DNA from: Bacillota bacterium
GTDB lineage: Bacteria; Bacillota; Clostridia; Lachnospirales; Lachnospiraceae
Direction of reading: 5' to 3'
Assembly: GCA_023436065.1 (NCBI GenBank)
Contig: JAEZKU010000002.1
Span: forward strand, 1-64,000
Length of the DNA stretch: 64,000 nucleotides
Positions 27,089 to 36,943 of the stretch are shown here, one piece after another (within the stretch, counting starts at the first letter, position 1; every line of letters starts with the position of its first letter). The notes below the pieces were generated by a model. That model was not told the origin of the DNA. It worked only from the letters and a program-made list of their open reading frames with translations, and did no database searches. Both the position numbers and the translations under genes were made by a program.

Positions 27089-29368
27089 ATGAGGAAAGTA
27101 TTCGGAGCTATCTTATTTACATTACTACTTATTATGGCAGTAACAGGCTGTAGTTCTAAAGCTAATGATGGGGTAGAAGCTGATAAAGGATTAGAAGCTA
27201 TCGAAGCTGACAAGGCTTTAAAGGGTGGATTATCAAAGGGGAGATATGTAGAAGAGGATATGGTGTTTCCGGAGGGGGTAGCTCCGAATGAATTCGTATC
27301 GATTGCAGCTTTGCCTGATGGGGAGATCGAGCTATATGCCTGCAATAATAACTCCTATGAAAAGTATTTATATGTGGATAAGAAGTGGCGCAAGGAGAAG
27401 GTAGAAGCTTTGCAGAAATTCAATGATTCCGCCGCTAGTAATTTTATACTCAGAAAGGTGTTTTATGGAGAAGACAGGAAGCAGTATCTCTTTGGGGATA
27501 CTCCTTCTGAGTATCGAAACGTGCTATATCGATTATCTGATACGGGAGAGTTTGAAAAGGTTGAGATAAAGAGATTTGAGGACACCTATGAAGAATTGGA
27601 GAATGTTCCTGTTCCTTACCTACCGAAGGTAATCAAGGTATTGAAGAATGGTATGATAGCGGCTGTCTACCCATGGGGTGTAATTGAAGTATATTCTCCG
27701 GATGGGCAGTCGGTGGTTGGTGAATATCATTGTGGGGTGTCCTGCATACTGACGGCGGAAGGAAATACGCTATATTACGCGGATCAAAATGACAAAGAGA
27801 TACTTTCAGTCAATATGGAAACAAAGATAGAGGGGACCCCAAGGACAATAGATATTGATATTTATGATACCGGAATATTTGAATTAGAGAATGGAACTGC
27901 TTATGTATGTAATACTAGAGGGCTGCATCTGAACATGGAGGGAGCTTCCCTTTGGGAGACATTGATTGAAGGCAGTCAGAGCAGTTTAAGTATGCCTTCT
28001 GGAAGGCTTAAGGATTTTAAAATCGGGAAAGAGAATGAGTACTATATCGTATTGTCAAATATGTATAATTCTGGTTTCAGTATCAAGCATATTTACTATG
28101 ACGAAGACATCAGCTCAGTATCTCCGGTTGCGCTTTCGATATTCTCAATAGAAGATAGCCCATCAATTCGTCAGGCAATTGCCCTATTTCAAGAGAGTCA
28201 TCCGGATATCAGTATTAATTTTAGAGTTGCCAATACGGATAATAATGTGAAGTATACCTATGGAATAAAGAATCCGAAGCAGACTATTACGCTGAAGGAT
28301 CAGATTAATGCCCTGAATACAGAGCTTCTGGCAGGAAAGGGACCGGATATATTCGTGCTGGATGGCATGCCGATACAATCTTACATAGATAAAGGTGTTC
28401 TTGAGGATATGGGAAGTATTTTTTCTTCTTTAAGGGACACCGGCGAGCTGATGCCCAATATAACAGATTCTTATGATTTGGATGGGAAGGTATATACCAT
28501 GCCGATTCGCTTTAAGCTTCCAGTCATATATGGAGTCTCTGATGCAGTAAATGCGGCAAAATCCATCACGAAGCTGGCAAAGTATGCTCGTGATCAAAAA
28601 GAGATACCGTTGTTTACATCAAGCAATTATAGAGCACTGGCGGCGTGGTTATTCATGACTTACTACGATCAGATCCCAGGTCAGGATAATGAAATTGATG
28701 AAGTGGCTTTGCGGGAGTTCTTTGAGACGATACAAATCATCTCAGAGGCCATTCATGCCTCTGATGATGCAAAAATAATCCCTGTGGGCGATAGTGATGG
28801 AGCAAGCATATGGATAACCTGTGGCTATTGGACAGGTAGCCACGTCGAAGTGTATAAGGAAGAATGCCAGGCCAATATGGTAGAACTGGGTAGGGTGATG
28901 GATTTTGCGATGCCCATAACAGTGATCAAAAAGAGGCAGGGCGAATATAAACCCATCAATCATAGGTTTAAGGCATATGGACTGGTCGGAATAAATAGTG
29001 CCGGAGAGCAGAAGGAATTGGCGAAGGAATTTATAAAATTATTATTTTCCAATGAAGTCCAAGGTCTGGATCTTCGTGATGGTTTTCCGGTTAATAGAGC
29101 AGCTATGGAGGAATGGTTCCAGAATGATGAAGTTAACTATTTTTCCATACCGATCGGAGAAGCTATTGTTACTGCTTACTATCCGGAGAAGGCTGCCAGA
29201 GAAAATATATATGAATATGTATGTGCCGCAGATAAGCCTATGGTGAATGACATGACAATGATGGATATGATACTGGATGAGGCAGAGAGGTACTTAAGAG
29301 GAGACATTTCGTCAGAGCAGGCTGCAAGTAATGCAGTAGCAAGTATTCATCTATACTTATCAGAATAA
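27089..29368 (+). CDS. Lipoprotein: N-terminal propeller-like region plus solute-binding domain (copy 1)
   Basis: The 759-residue lipoprotein begins MRKVFGAILF and has a lipobox with Cys21. Residues about 55-340 contain repeated beta-strand units (FVSIAALPDGEIELYA, VLYRLSDTGEFEKVEI, MIAAVYPWGVIEVYSPDG, LYYADQNDKEILSVN) that look like a beta-propeller. From about 355 a family-1 solute-binding domain follows (LSIFSIEDSPSIRQAIALFQESHPDI; ALNTELLAGKGPDIFVLDG). Ordinary sugar-binding lipoproteins are 420-450 residues, so the first half is an addition. I start it at 27089 (GGGGGAAAG ribosome site, signal peptide). It is paralogous to the next gene. Confidence 0.85.
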   Translation: MRKVFGAILFTLLLIMAVTGCSSKANDGVEADKGLEAIEADKALKGGLSKGRYVEEDMVFPEGVAPNEFVSIAALPDGEIELYACNNNSYEKYLYVDKKWRKEKVEALQKFNDSAASNFILRKVFYGEDRKQYLFGDTPSEYRNVLYRLSDTGEFEKVEIKRFEDTYEELENVPVPYLPKVIKVLKNGMIAAVYPWGVIEVYSPDGQSVVGEYHCGVSCILTAEGNTLYYADQNDKEILSVNMETKIEGTPRTIDIDIYDTGIFELENGTAYVCNTRGLHLNMEGASLWETLIEGSQSSLSMPSGRLKDFKIGKENEYYIVLSNMYNSGFSIKHIYYDEDISSVSPVALSIFSIEDSPSIRQAIALFQESHPDISINFRVANTDNNVKYTYGIKNPKQTITLKDQINALNTELLAGKGPDIFVLDGMPIQSYIDKGVLEDMGSIFSSLRDTGELMPNITDSYDLDGKVYTMPIRFKLPVIYGVSDAVNAAKSITKLAKYARDQKEIPLFTSSNYRALAAWLFMTYYDQIPGQDNEIDEVALREFFETIQIISEAIHASDDAKIIPVGDSDGASIWITCGYWTGSHVEVYKEECQANMVELGRVMDFAMPITVIKKRQGEYKPINHRFKAYGLVGINSAGEQKELAKEFIKLLFSNEVQGLDLRDGFPVNRAAMEEWFQNDEVNYFSIPIGEAIVTAYYPEKAARENIYEYVCAADKPMVNDMTMMDMILDEAERYLRGDISSEQAASNAVASIHLYLSE

Positions 29369-29452
29369 TCATAAAAGGCATAATTATCACAGAGGACAAA
29401 GAGCAGATTTTGATGAAATAAAATAAGTACATTGACTATGGAGGGGAATAGC

Positions 29453-31720
29453 ATGAGGAAAGTTATCGGGGTTATCTTAGCCACCTTATTGTTTATAATT
29501 GCAGTAGCGGGCTGTAGTACTAAGGATAATAAGGGAATAGAGGAAGCTGGTAAAGGCTTAGAAGCTATAGAAGCTGACAAGGTTTTAAAGGGTGGATTAT
29601 CGAAGGGAAGATATGTGGAAGAGAACATTGTGCTTCCCCAGGGAATAACACCCAATGAATTCGTATCGATTACCACCTCACCCAATGGGGAGATCGAGCT
29701 ATATGCATATAATGATGGCTCCTATGAGAAGTACTTGTATTCCGAAAAGTCCTGGAACAAGGCGGAGGCAGAAGCGTTACAGGAATTTAACGATTTCGAT
29801 ACACATAGCTTTATGATTCAAAAGGTATTTTACGGAGAAGACAAGAAGCAGTATCTCTTAGGGAATACTACTGGTTATTTTAATGCACTATATCGATTAT
29901 CTGATTCAGGAGTGTTTGAAAAGGTTGAGATAAAGAGATTTAAGGAAACCTCTGAGGACTGGGATAATATTCCTTACCGACCAAAGGTGTTGAAGGTATT
30001 GGAAAATGGTATGATAGCTGCTGCTTACCCATGGAGGGTAATTGAAGTATATTCTCCGGATGGGCAGTCCATGCTTGAGGAATATACTTGTGGAGGGTCC
30101 TGCTTACTGGGGGCGGAAGGGAATATGCTATATTACACAGATCAAAATGACAAAGAGGTCCGTTCCATTGATATAGAGACAAAGGAAAAGGGAAACCCAA
30201 GACCAATAGAAATCAATGCCTTTGATACTGCGATATTAGAATTAGATAATAAAACAGCGTACCTAAGTAATGCAAGTGGGATACACCAAAATAAAGAGGG
30301 TGGCTCCCTATGGGAGACCTTGATTGACGGAAGCCAAAGCAGCTTAGCCATGCCTTTCAGCACTCTTGCAGATTTTGTGATAGGGACAGAGGATGATTAT
30401 TATATCGTATTAACTAATATGGAGAATAGTACGGATATCGCTGTAAAGCATATATATTATGATGCAGATGTCAGTTCTGTACCTCCGATAGAGCTTTCCA
30501 TATTTTCGATTGACGATAACTCTTCGATCCGCCAGGCGATACCTATATTTCAAGAGAGACATCCGGAGGTGAGGATTAATTTTAGGAATGCGAATGGAAA
30601 CAATAAGGTGAAGTACACCTACGGAGTTAAGAACCCGGAGCAAACAGTTACGCTAAAGGATCAGATTAATGCGTTGAATACAGAGCTTCTGGCAGGAAGA
30701 GGGGCAGACATCTTAGTGCTGGATGGTATGCCGATAGAATCTTACATAGATAAGGGTGTTCTAGAGGATATGGGAAGTATTTTTAACCTTCTGAAGGCTT
30801 CAGGAGAGCTGTTGCCCAATATAACAGATCCTTATGATTCAGACGGTAAGGTGTATGCAATGCCACTTCGCTTTAAGCTTCCGGTCATATATGGAGCATC
30901 AGGCGCTGTAAATGCGGCAAATTCCATCAAGGAGCTGGCAGAATATGCCCGTAATAATAAAGAGATACCGCTATTTGCACCAAGCAATTACAGAGCGTTG
31001 GCAGCATGGCTAATCATGACTAACTACGACCAGATTACGGGTCAGGATAATGAAATAGACGAAGCAGCTTTGCGGGACTTCCTCGAGGCGATCAATAGCA
31101 TATCTGAGGCCATACATGCCTCTGATGATGCGGAATTGGATTGTGTGGGCAATGGTAGAGGGGCTGCCTGGGGGTATTGGGTAGCCGGTGCAGTCGATGT
31201 ACATAAGAAAGAATATGAATCCAATATTGAAGAAATAGGCGCACTGAATGAATATGCAATCATAGCTGAAGTAGCTCAAAAATGGCAAGGAGCATACAGA
31301 GTAATCAATCATTCCTTTAAGGCAAATGCTCTGATCGGAATAAACAGTGCCGGAAGTCAGAAGGAATTAGCGAAGGAGTTCATACAATTACTATTTTCCG
31401 AGGAAATTCAAAGACTTGATATTGGAGATGGCTTTCCGGTCAATAAAGCAGCCATGGAGGAATGGGTTAAGCTTAATAAAGAAGGGTATGGCTTTACTGT
31501 AGGTGACGGAGAATATTCAATCCATGCTTTTTATCCGAAGCAGGAGTCCAGAGAAGATTTATATGAAACCATATGTGGAGTAGCTAAGCCTATGGTGAAT
31601 GACATAGTAATAGTGGATATGATACTGGATGAGGCAGAGAGATATTTAAGAGGAGATATCACGGCAGAGCAGGCGGCAAGCAATGCGGTAGCAAGCATTC
31701 ATCTATACCAGTCAGAATAG
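29453..31720 (+). CDS. Lipoprotein: propeller-like region plus solute-binding domain (copy 2)
   Basis: The 755-residue product repeats the architecture of its upstream neighbour: signal peptide, lipobox Cys21, strand-rich N-terminal half and C-terminal family-1 solute-binding domain. Long stretches are nearly identical between the two (for example SNYRALAAWL, TLKDQINALNTELLAG and PVIYG), showing a tandem duplication with later divergence, strongest in the propeller part and in the region around residues 560-600. GGAGGGG precedes the start at 29453. Two binding proteins with one permease pair suggest related but distinct ligands, or one acting as sensor. Confidence 0.85.
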   Translation: MRKVIGVILATLLFIIAVAGCSTKDNKGIEEAGKGLEAIEADKVLKGGLSKGRYVEENIVLPQGITPNEFVSITTSPNGEIELYAYNDGSYEKYLYSEKSWNKAEAEALQEFNDFDTHSFMIQKVFYGEDKKQYLLGNTTGYFNALYRLSDSGVFEKVEIKRFKETSEDWDNIPYRPKVLKVLENGMIAAAYPWRVIEVYSPDGQSMLEEYTCGGSCLLGAEGNMLYYTDQNDKEVRSIDIETKEKGNPRPIEINAFDTAILELDNKTAYLSNASGIHQNKEGGSLWETLIDGSQSSLAMPFSTLADFVIGTEDDYYIVLTNMENSTDIAVKHIYYDADVSSVPPIELSIFSIDDNSSIRQAIPIFQERHPEVRINFRNANGNNKVKYTYGVKNPEQTVTLKDQINALNTELLAGRGADILVLDGMPIESYIDKGVLEDMGSIFNLLKASGELLPNITDPYDSDGKVYAMPLRFKLPVIYGASGAVNAANSIKELAEYARNNKEIPLFAPSNYRALAAWLIMTNYDQITGQDNEIDEAALRDFLEAINSISEAIHASDDAELDCVGNGRGAAWGYWVAGAVDVHKKEYESNIEEIGALNEYAIIAEVAQKWQGAYRVINHSFKANALIGINSAGSQKELAKEFIQLLFSEEIQRLDIGDGFPVNKAAMEEWVKLNKEGYGFTVGDGEYSIHAFYPKQESREDLYETICGVAKPMVNDIVIVDMILDEAERYLRGDITAEQAASNAVASIHLYQSE

Positions 31721-31784
31721 TAACAGAGCTATTTACAATGATACATTTGATCAAGACAGTGGCAGTTGGTGAAAGGATAGAACA

Positions 31785-32630
31785 ATGAAGAAAAGTATTA
31801 AGGCATGGGCTTTTTTAGCACCAAGCTTTATAGGAGTCATTCTGTTTGTATTAATACCCTTTGGAGATGCAGTCAGAAGATCCTTTTTTGAAGCTATGGG
31901 TGGTAGGTTTGTAGGAGTGGATAACTACATAAGCGTCTTACAGAATAAAGCCTTTCAATTGGCTGTGAGCAATACTATAAGATTTACCTTGGTATGTGTT
32001 CCGATATTACTGTTGCTATCCTTAATGGTATCGGCCATGATCAGCAGTCTTAAAAAATACAGAAGTTATTTTAAGACCGCCTTTCTCATCCCCATGGCCA
32101 TTCCGGTGGCAAGCGTTGTGTTCTTATGGCGGGTAGTATTTCATCCAAGCGGGCTTTTGAATGTCCTGCTTGCAAGGCTTGGTATCGAGGGAGTTGACTG
32201 GATAAGCACAAAGGCTTTTCCTATCTTGGTAATCAGCTATCTGTGGAAGAACCTTGGATATGATATGGTGCTCTGGATTACCGGAATGGACCAAATATCG
32301 GTGAATTTGTATGAGGCGGCCTCTGTAGATGGAGCCAATGCATGGAAGAAATTCTGGTATATCACCTTACCGGGTCTGCTTCCCACGGTTTTTATCGTCT
32401 CGGTACTGTCGTTACTCAACACCTTTAAGGTATTTCGTGAAGCCTATCTGATAGCCGGGACCTATCCGAGGGATGATAGCATATACATGCTTCAGCATCT
32501 CTTCAATAACTGGTTTACAAAGCTTGATATCCAAAAGATGTGCTCGGCAGCAGTCATGGTAGCTATGATTATTGTAGTAATCATCCTGGTACTACAGAGT
32601 TTAGACAGAAAAATAGGTGAGGAAGAATGA
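31785..32630 (+). CDS. ABC transporter permease, MalF/UgpA type
   Basis: The 281-residue protein has six membrane helices and the cytoplasmic EAA loop (EAASVDGANAWKKFWYITLPGLLPT, residues about 175-199) by which sugar permeases dock an ATPase. Features match carbohydrate uptake family CUT1. It overlaps the next permease by 4 nt (ATGA), so they form a heterodimer pair. No ATPase is encoded in the cluster; a shared MsmK-like ATPase encoded elsewhere would be required. It works with one or both lipoproteins encoded upstream. Confidence 0.92.
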   Translation: MKKSIKAWAFLAPSFIGVILFVLIPFGDAVRRSFFEAMGGRFVGVDNYISVLQNKAFQLAVSNTIRFTLVCVPILLLLSLMVSAMISSLKKYRSYFKTAFLIPMAIPVASVVFLWRVVFHPSGLLNVLLARLGIEGVDWISTKAFPILVISYLWKNLGYDMVLWITGMDQISVNLYEAASVDGANAWKKFWYITLPGLLPTVFIVSVLSLLNTFKVFREAYLIAGTYPRDDSIYMLQHLFNNWFTKLDIQKMCSAAVMVAMIIVVIILVLQSLDRKIGEEE

Positions 32631-33484
32631 GTATATTCTTAAGCGCAAAAAGAAAACTTAATATGCTTTTACTAATCGTCCTGTCACTGATTACTGTCCT
32701 TCCGCTTTGGTTTGTTATTACCGGTTCCTTTTTAGGACCCGGTGAATTTGCGGAGAATTTTTCAGTGGTCTTAAATAATACCTCAGGAGAGGTATCCTGG
32801 CCGTTGCTACCGAATTATCCTACCCTACGCTCCTATGTCGAGCTCATGCTTGATACACCTAGATTTTTTGTCGTGTTTTGGAACTCCTGCAAGCAGGTAT
32901 TCCCCTCTTTGCTGGGACAACTGCTGATCGGAGCTCCGGCGGCCTGGAGCTTTGCGAGATTTGATTTTAAAGGAAAAAAGGCTGTCTTTACCTTGTATAT
33001 TATCCTGATGATCATGCCCTTTCAAGTAACGATGGTATCTACCTATCTGGTACTGGATCGGTTCCACCTGCTGGATCGCCATCTATCCATTATTTTACCG
33101 GCAGCCTTCTCCACATTTCCGGTATTTATCATGGCTAAATTCTTTCTGGCTATTCCGAAATCCCTGTTTGAGGCTGCAAGCATCGACGGTGCAGGTGAAT
33201 GGAGAATATTTTGGAATATCGGAGCTCCTATGGGGAGGGGCGGGATTATTTCAGCAATGATCCTGAGCTTCTTAGAGCTTTGGAATGCGATTGAACAGCC
33301 ACTCAATTATATAAAAACAGCAAGCCGGTGGCCATTAACCCTGTATCTTCCTAATGTTTCAGGTGCAAAGGCCGGTATCTCATTGGTTGGTTCGGTAATT
33401 ATGCTTCTGCCGACACTATTACTTTTTCTGTATGGACAGAAATATCTGGAGCAGGGAATTATGGTATCCGGAATTAAAGAATAA
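32627..33484 (+). CDS. ABC transporter permease, MalG/UgpE type
   Basis: This 285-residue partner permease has an N-terminal membrane helix, an extracellular segment, and the EAA loop (EAASIDGAGEWRIFWNIGAPMGRGG, about 184-208). It is translationally coupled to the first permease by the 4-nt ATGA overlap. The normal LP of the EAA motif (NIxLPLxxP) is APMGRG here, a mild departure. It belongs to CUT1-type uptake by architecture. Confidence 0.92.
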   Translation: MSIFLSAKRKLNMLLLIVLSLITVLPLWFVITGSFLGPGEFAENFSVVLNNTSGEVSWPLLPNYPTLRSYVELMLDTPRFFVVFWNSCKQVFPSLLGQLLIGAPAAWSFARFDFKGKKAVFTLYIILMIMPFQVTMVSTYLVLDRFHLLDRHLSIILPAAFSTFPVFIMAKFFLAIPKSLFEAASIDGAGEWRIFWNIGAPMGRGGIISAMILSFLELWNAIEQPLNYIKTASRWPLTLYLPNVSGAKAGISLVGSVIMLLPTLLLFLYGQKYLEQGIMVSGIKE

Positions 33485-33497
33485 AGGGCTATAGGTG

Positions 33498-35714
33498 ATG
33501 AATATGAAAACAATAATGTCCATGATTAAGACGGAATATGAAAAAACCTTATCACAGAACAGAAAAAACAAGAAATTCTCCGCCTCCCAAGGGGCAGGAA
33601 GATTGCTGCTTCTGTTCTTTGTCACCATGCTTGTATTTACCATTGTATCCAGAGCGGTGGCATCCATTACTGTAGCAAAGGTAATGGTCAGCAATCCGCA
33701 AAGGGATAGATTAGTATACTCTCTATCAGGCGTTGGGGAGATCGCTTTGGAGGCGGAGAGGCGTCTATTGGTATTACCGGGATATCGTATTGATGAGGTA
33801 TCTGTAAAGACAGGGGAAGAGGTAGACGTCGGTACGGTTTTATATTCCTATAGTCTGGAGGATTTACAGGAGCAATATACCTCCATAGATAATGAGGTTA
33901 AGAAACTCGAGCTATTAATTGCCGAGGAACGCTTAAGGCAGCAGTCCTCCGGTCAGGCTTCCCAGGCTGCTATAATATCCCTAAAGCAAGCCAAGGAGAA
34001 TCTGGAGATAGCGAATAAAAAGCTTGAGGAGGCACGGAAGGATTACGAAGAAAGTAAGAATAGTACAGTGGAAAAGCTCCTTGAGAATAAAAATAAGGAA
34101 TATGATACTGCAATGAAAAGCTATGCGGACTTACTAACTTCTCAAGCTAAGCAACGCATGTTGTCAGGGAGAGTAGTGGAGGATGCCAAAGCTGCTTTAG
34201 AACAGACGGGTGAGATAAAAACCAAGATAGAACAATTAATTGATCACTATAAAGACGCAGTATTAAGCAATGATAGAGTAACGAAGTATCTGGTGGAAGA
34301 GGATCTATATGAAGCTTATTATGGCAGTGCCAAGGCCTATGGGGAGCACAAGGATGCAGTATATGCGAAAGCATTGGCAGTGATGGGAGAAGGACAAGAG
34401 CTGTTGAATCTAAAAAATTATATCGAACATTATGGAGAGTACTTATACAAGTATCAGGAAGAGCTGCAAAAGCTTAAGGATAATTCCGACCCTACGGTCA
34501 ATTCTGAGCAGAGCAGAAGGAAATTGGATGAAGAATATAATGACAAGTTGGATTCCTTTTTCTCTTATCTTGCTTCGTATGAACAGCAGATAAATATTCG
34601 GGAGGGTATCTATGGAGAGGATAGCGGTGAGCTAAGAAAGCTTAGGAAGGATGACAAGCGATTAAAGGACTATCTTATACAATTTAGCACATCAATTATA
34701 GATGGAACTGCTTCCGAAGAGCAGGAGAAGAAAATATTTGATTTTATCTATAGCGATAAGCAAAAGGAACATGAGCAGGAGATCAGGAATAAGACACTGG
34801 CACTAACAAGGGCTGAGGAGGATTTCGAATTATTAGAAAAGGAATTTGAGAGGGAAAGAAATAATTTACAGGCAGAAAAAAATGAGCTTAAGAAGGTTAT
34901 CAAAAGCATGGAGGACGGAACCTATGATTATGAGGAGGCTCTTGAGGGTAAGAGACGGGAAGTAGAAGCGGCAGAGGAAGCGGTCAGGATAGCAAAGCAG
35001 GCGGTGGAAATATATAATATTGAGGGATCTGCGTCCGGTGACCAGAATAGCAAGCAAATTTCTGAGTTGGTTTTACAAAGCCATACGATAGACCTGAAAA
35101 CAAAAAAACAGGAGCTGGAGAAGGTAAGGAAACTGATAGAAGCCTCAGGAGAAGTAAAGGCTCCTGAGAAGGGTGTTGTTACCTTTGTGGGTGTGGAACC
35201 AGGCCGAAGGACGACAGGAGAAGAGATGATCAGGCTGGGCTTCGGGGATTATTTATTCAGAGCAGAGTTTGATAGAGAAGCTGCTACAAACATAGAAGAA
35301 GGGGTCACGGCAAACATCAGACTGGCAGGCAAAAAGAGGAATATCGAAGTAGAAATAGAGAAGATTACAATGAGTGGAGATGGAAGGTCTGAAATGACGG
35401 CGAGAATGCCGGAGGATGAATATTTATTAGGTGAGAAGGCTGAATTTAAGATAACAACAGAGTCCGAGCAATTTGATCAGTGCATTCCGATACAGGCTCT
35501 TCGAGAGGATAATTACGGCGATTATATCCTGGTCACAAGGGAACAGGAGGACATACTAGGAACGCTGCTGGTCGCAGAGCGTGTCAACATTACTATATTA
35601 GACAAGGGAAGCAGGACAGTGGCTATAGATGGTGCAATATCATCGAAAAGCCAGGTTATTATGGAGAGCAATAAACATATCAATGCAGGAGATAGGGTTC
35701 GTATTGAGTATTAA
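33498..35714 (+). CDS. HlyD-like membrane-fusion adaptor with very long coiled coil
   Basis: The 738-residue protein has one membrane helix (about 36-58) and a beta-barrel/lipoyl-type strand set (VLPGYRIDEVSVKTGEEVDVGTVLYSYS, about 90-117). About 400 residues of charged heptad-rich coiled coil follow (120-545). The second lipoyl/barrel half comes next (EVKAPEKGVVTFVGVEPGRRTTGEEMIRLG), then a C-terminal beta region ending GDRVRIEY. This is the order of HlyD/MacA-type adaptors, but the coiled coil is longer than usual. It normally links an exporter to the exterior; here it follows two import-type permeases, 10 nt after the second one. I start at ATG 33498, with AAAGGG at 9 nt. Confidence 0.75.
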   Translation: MNMKTIMSMIKTEYEKTLSQNRKNKKFSASQGAGRLLLLFFVTMLVFTIVSRAVASITVAKVMVSNPQRDRLVYSLSGVGEIALEAERRLLVLPGYRIDEVSVKTGEEVDVGTVLYSYSLEDLQEQYTSIDNEVKKLELLIAEERLRQQSSGQASQAAIISLKQAKENLEIANKKLEEARKDYEESKNSTVEKLLENKNKEYDTAMKSYADLLTSQAKQRMLSGRVVEDAKAALEQTGEIKTKIEQLIDHYKDAVLSNDRVTKYLVEEDLYEAYYGSAKAYGEHKDAVYAKALAVMGEGQELLNLKNYIEHYGEYLYKYQEELQKLKDNSDPTVNSEQSRRKLDEEYNDKLDSFFSYLASYEQQINIREGIYGEDSGELRKLRKDDKRLKDYLIQFSTSIIDGTASEEQEKKIFDFIYSDKQKEHEQEIRNKTLALTRAEEDFELLEKEFERERNNLQAEKNELKKVIKSMEDGTYDYEEALEGKRREVEAAEEAVRIAKQAVEIYNIEGSASGDQNSKQISELVLQSHTIDLKTKKQELEKVRKLIEASGEVKAPEKGVVTFVGVEPGRRTTGEEMIRLGFGDYLFRAEFDREAATNIEEGVTANIRLAGKKRNIEVEIEKITMSGDGRSEMTARMPEDEYLLGEKAEFKITTESEQFDQCIPIQALREDNYGDYILVTREQEDILGTLLVAERVNITILDKGSRTVAIDGAISSKSQVIMESNKHINAGDRVRIEY

Positions 35715-35729
35715 TTTGGGGAGCATACA

Positions 35730-36821
35730 ATGAAACGTAGGATCGCATTACACAGGAATAGCGTGAACTTAATATGGAAGCTTATTATTCTGGTATTCGG
35801 AAGCATTTTCTGGATTACGTCCATCAGGAACCAGGCTTACCTATCGGATTATCATGGAGCTGTCAGTATACGATATAAAGAGCCTGTATTAACTTCACAG
35901 GAGATAGATCATATTATCCAGGGTATGGTCTCTAAAGAAGATCGTAATATACCGGAAGTAACCTTATGGCAAAGAGATGAGGATATGATTCTTACCAATG
36001 AAGAAAGAAATACGTCGGTAAGTGTTGGTTTAATCACAGTGGTTGGAGATATGACAAAGGTATATCCAAACTCTATGCTATATGGCGGTTATCTGTCCCG
36101 GGGGGATGCTTCAGGCTGCGTTATTGATAAAAATACGGCGTATCAGCTGTTTCATTCGGAAAATGCAGTGGGACTTACAATAAACCTGGAGCATAAGGAG
36201 TATACCATAAGCGGTATCATGCGGGATATGAGCAGCAATATTATGATAGTTCAGGAGGAAAATCAGGCGTTTTCGAAAAATGAGGGTAAAAGCTACAGTT
36301 GTATGGAGCTTGCTTTTTCTGATACTGAAAATGCAAAGTATCTGGCTGAGAACTTCATTCGTTCCAATGGTCTTGGTACCCCTACAGTATATATTGATGG
36401 CTATATGTATCAGAAGCTTTCCTACCTTCTGATCCATATTCCCTTATGGTTTAGTGCTATGTTACTCATCTTATACTTTGCCCGTAGGGTTAATAAACTG
36501 AAAGGCTCTGTTGTGTTATTCGTAGGTGGCTGGCTTGGAATTATCCTGTTCAGTGCCCTCCTGATCAGAATAACGAATGTGCATATTTATTATTCAAGCT
36601 CAATGCTTCCCACACTCTGGTCTGATTTTGAGTTCTGGGGTAATCAGTGGAAGCTGCTCAAAAGCTCGTTAAATCATATAGAGGGAAGTATATTATATTA
36701 TAACGACATCATGCTAATAAAAAGAATGGGACTCGTACTAAGCGGAGTTGCGCTCACTGTACTTTCACAAGTGTTGGGGATTAAGATAAATTACATAGCA
36801 AAAAAGGCTGCTTCATACTGA
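35730..36821 (+). CDS. MacB/FtsX-like membrane protein without full permease fold
   Basis: The 363-residue protein has an N-terminal helix (about 14-32), an extracellular domain (about 40-220) reminiscent of the MacB periplasmic core (VSVGLITVVGDMTKVYPNSMLYGGYLSRGDASGCVIDKNTAYQLF is typical in pieces), and three membrane helices (about 230-248, 258-278, 332-350). The usual FtsX helix signature is not convincing. It follows the HlyD-like adaptor by 15 nt, so the two resemble a MacAB pair lacking MacB's ATPase. A terminator hairpin follows immediately. Confidence 0.6.
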   Translation: MKRRIALHRNSVNLIWKLIILVFGSIFWITSIRNQAYLSDYHGAVSIRYKEPVLTSQEIDHIIQGMVSKEDRNIPEVTLWQRDEDMILTNEERNTSVSVGLITVVGDMTKVYPNSMLYGGYLSRGDASGCVIDKNTAYQLFHSENAVGLTINLEHKEYTISGIMRDMSSNIMIVQEENQAFSKNEGKSYSCMELAFSDTENAKYLAENFIRSNGLGTPTVYIDGYMYQKLSYLLIHIPLWFSAMLLILYFARRVNKLKGSVVLFVGGWLGIILFSALLIRITNVHIYYSSSMLPTLWSDFEFWGNQWKLLKSSLNHIEGSILYYNDIMLIKRMGLVLSGVALTVLSQVLGIKINYIAKKAASY

Positions 36822-36825
36822 ATTG

Positions 36826-36875
36826 ACTTCCTAGAAGTTAGATTTTAGGTCTAACATTAGGGGAGGAAGTTTTTG
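36826..36875 (+). terminator. Terminator of the lipoprotein/transporter operon
   Basis: Outer arms ACTTCCT (36826-36832) and AGGAAGT (36864-36870) enclose an inner GTTAGA/TCTAAC stem; TTTTTG follows. It starts 5 nt after the last stop codon. Confidence 0.75.
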
Positions 36876-36893
36876 TATGAATCAGCTTCTTTT

Positions 36894-36915
36894 ATGTGCG
36901 CCTGACAGCGCACAT
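36894..36915. repeat. Small perfect inverted repeat before the LacI-type gene end
   Basis: ATGTGCGC (36894-36901) and GCGCACAT (36908-36915) pair around a 6-nt loop. No T-tract follows on either strand. It may stop transcripts from the minus-strand LacI gene weakly. Confidence 0.45.
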
Positions 36916-36943
36916 CACAATTATTCCTTAAGCTGTGCAGCTA

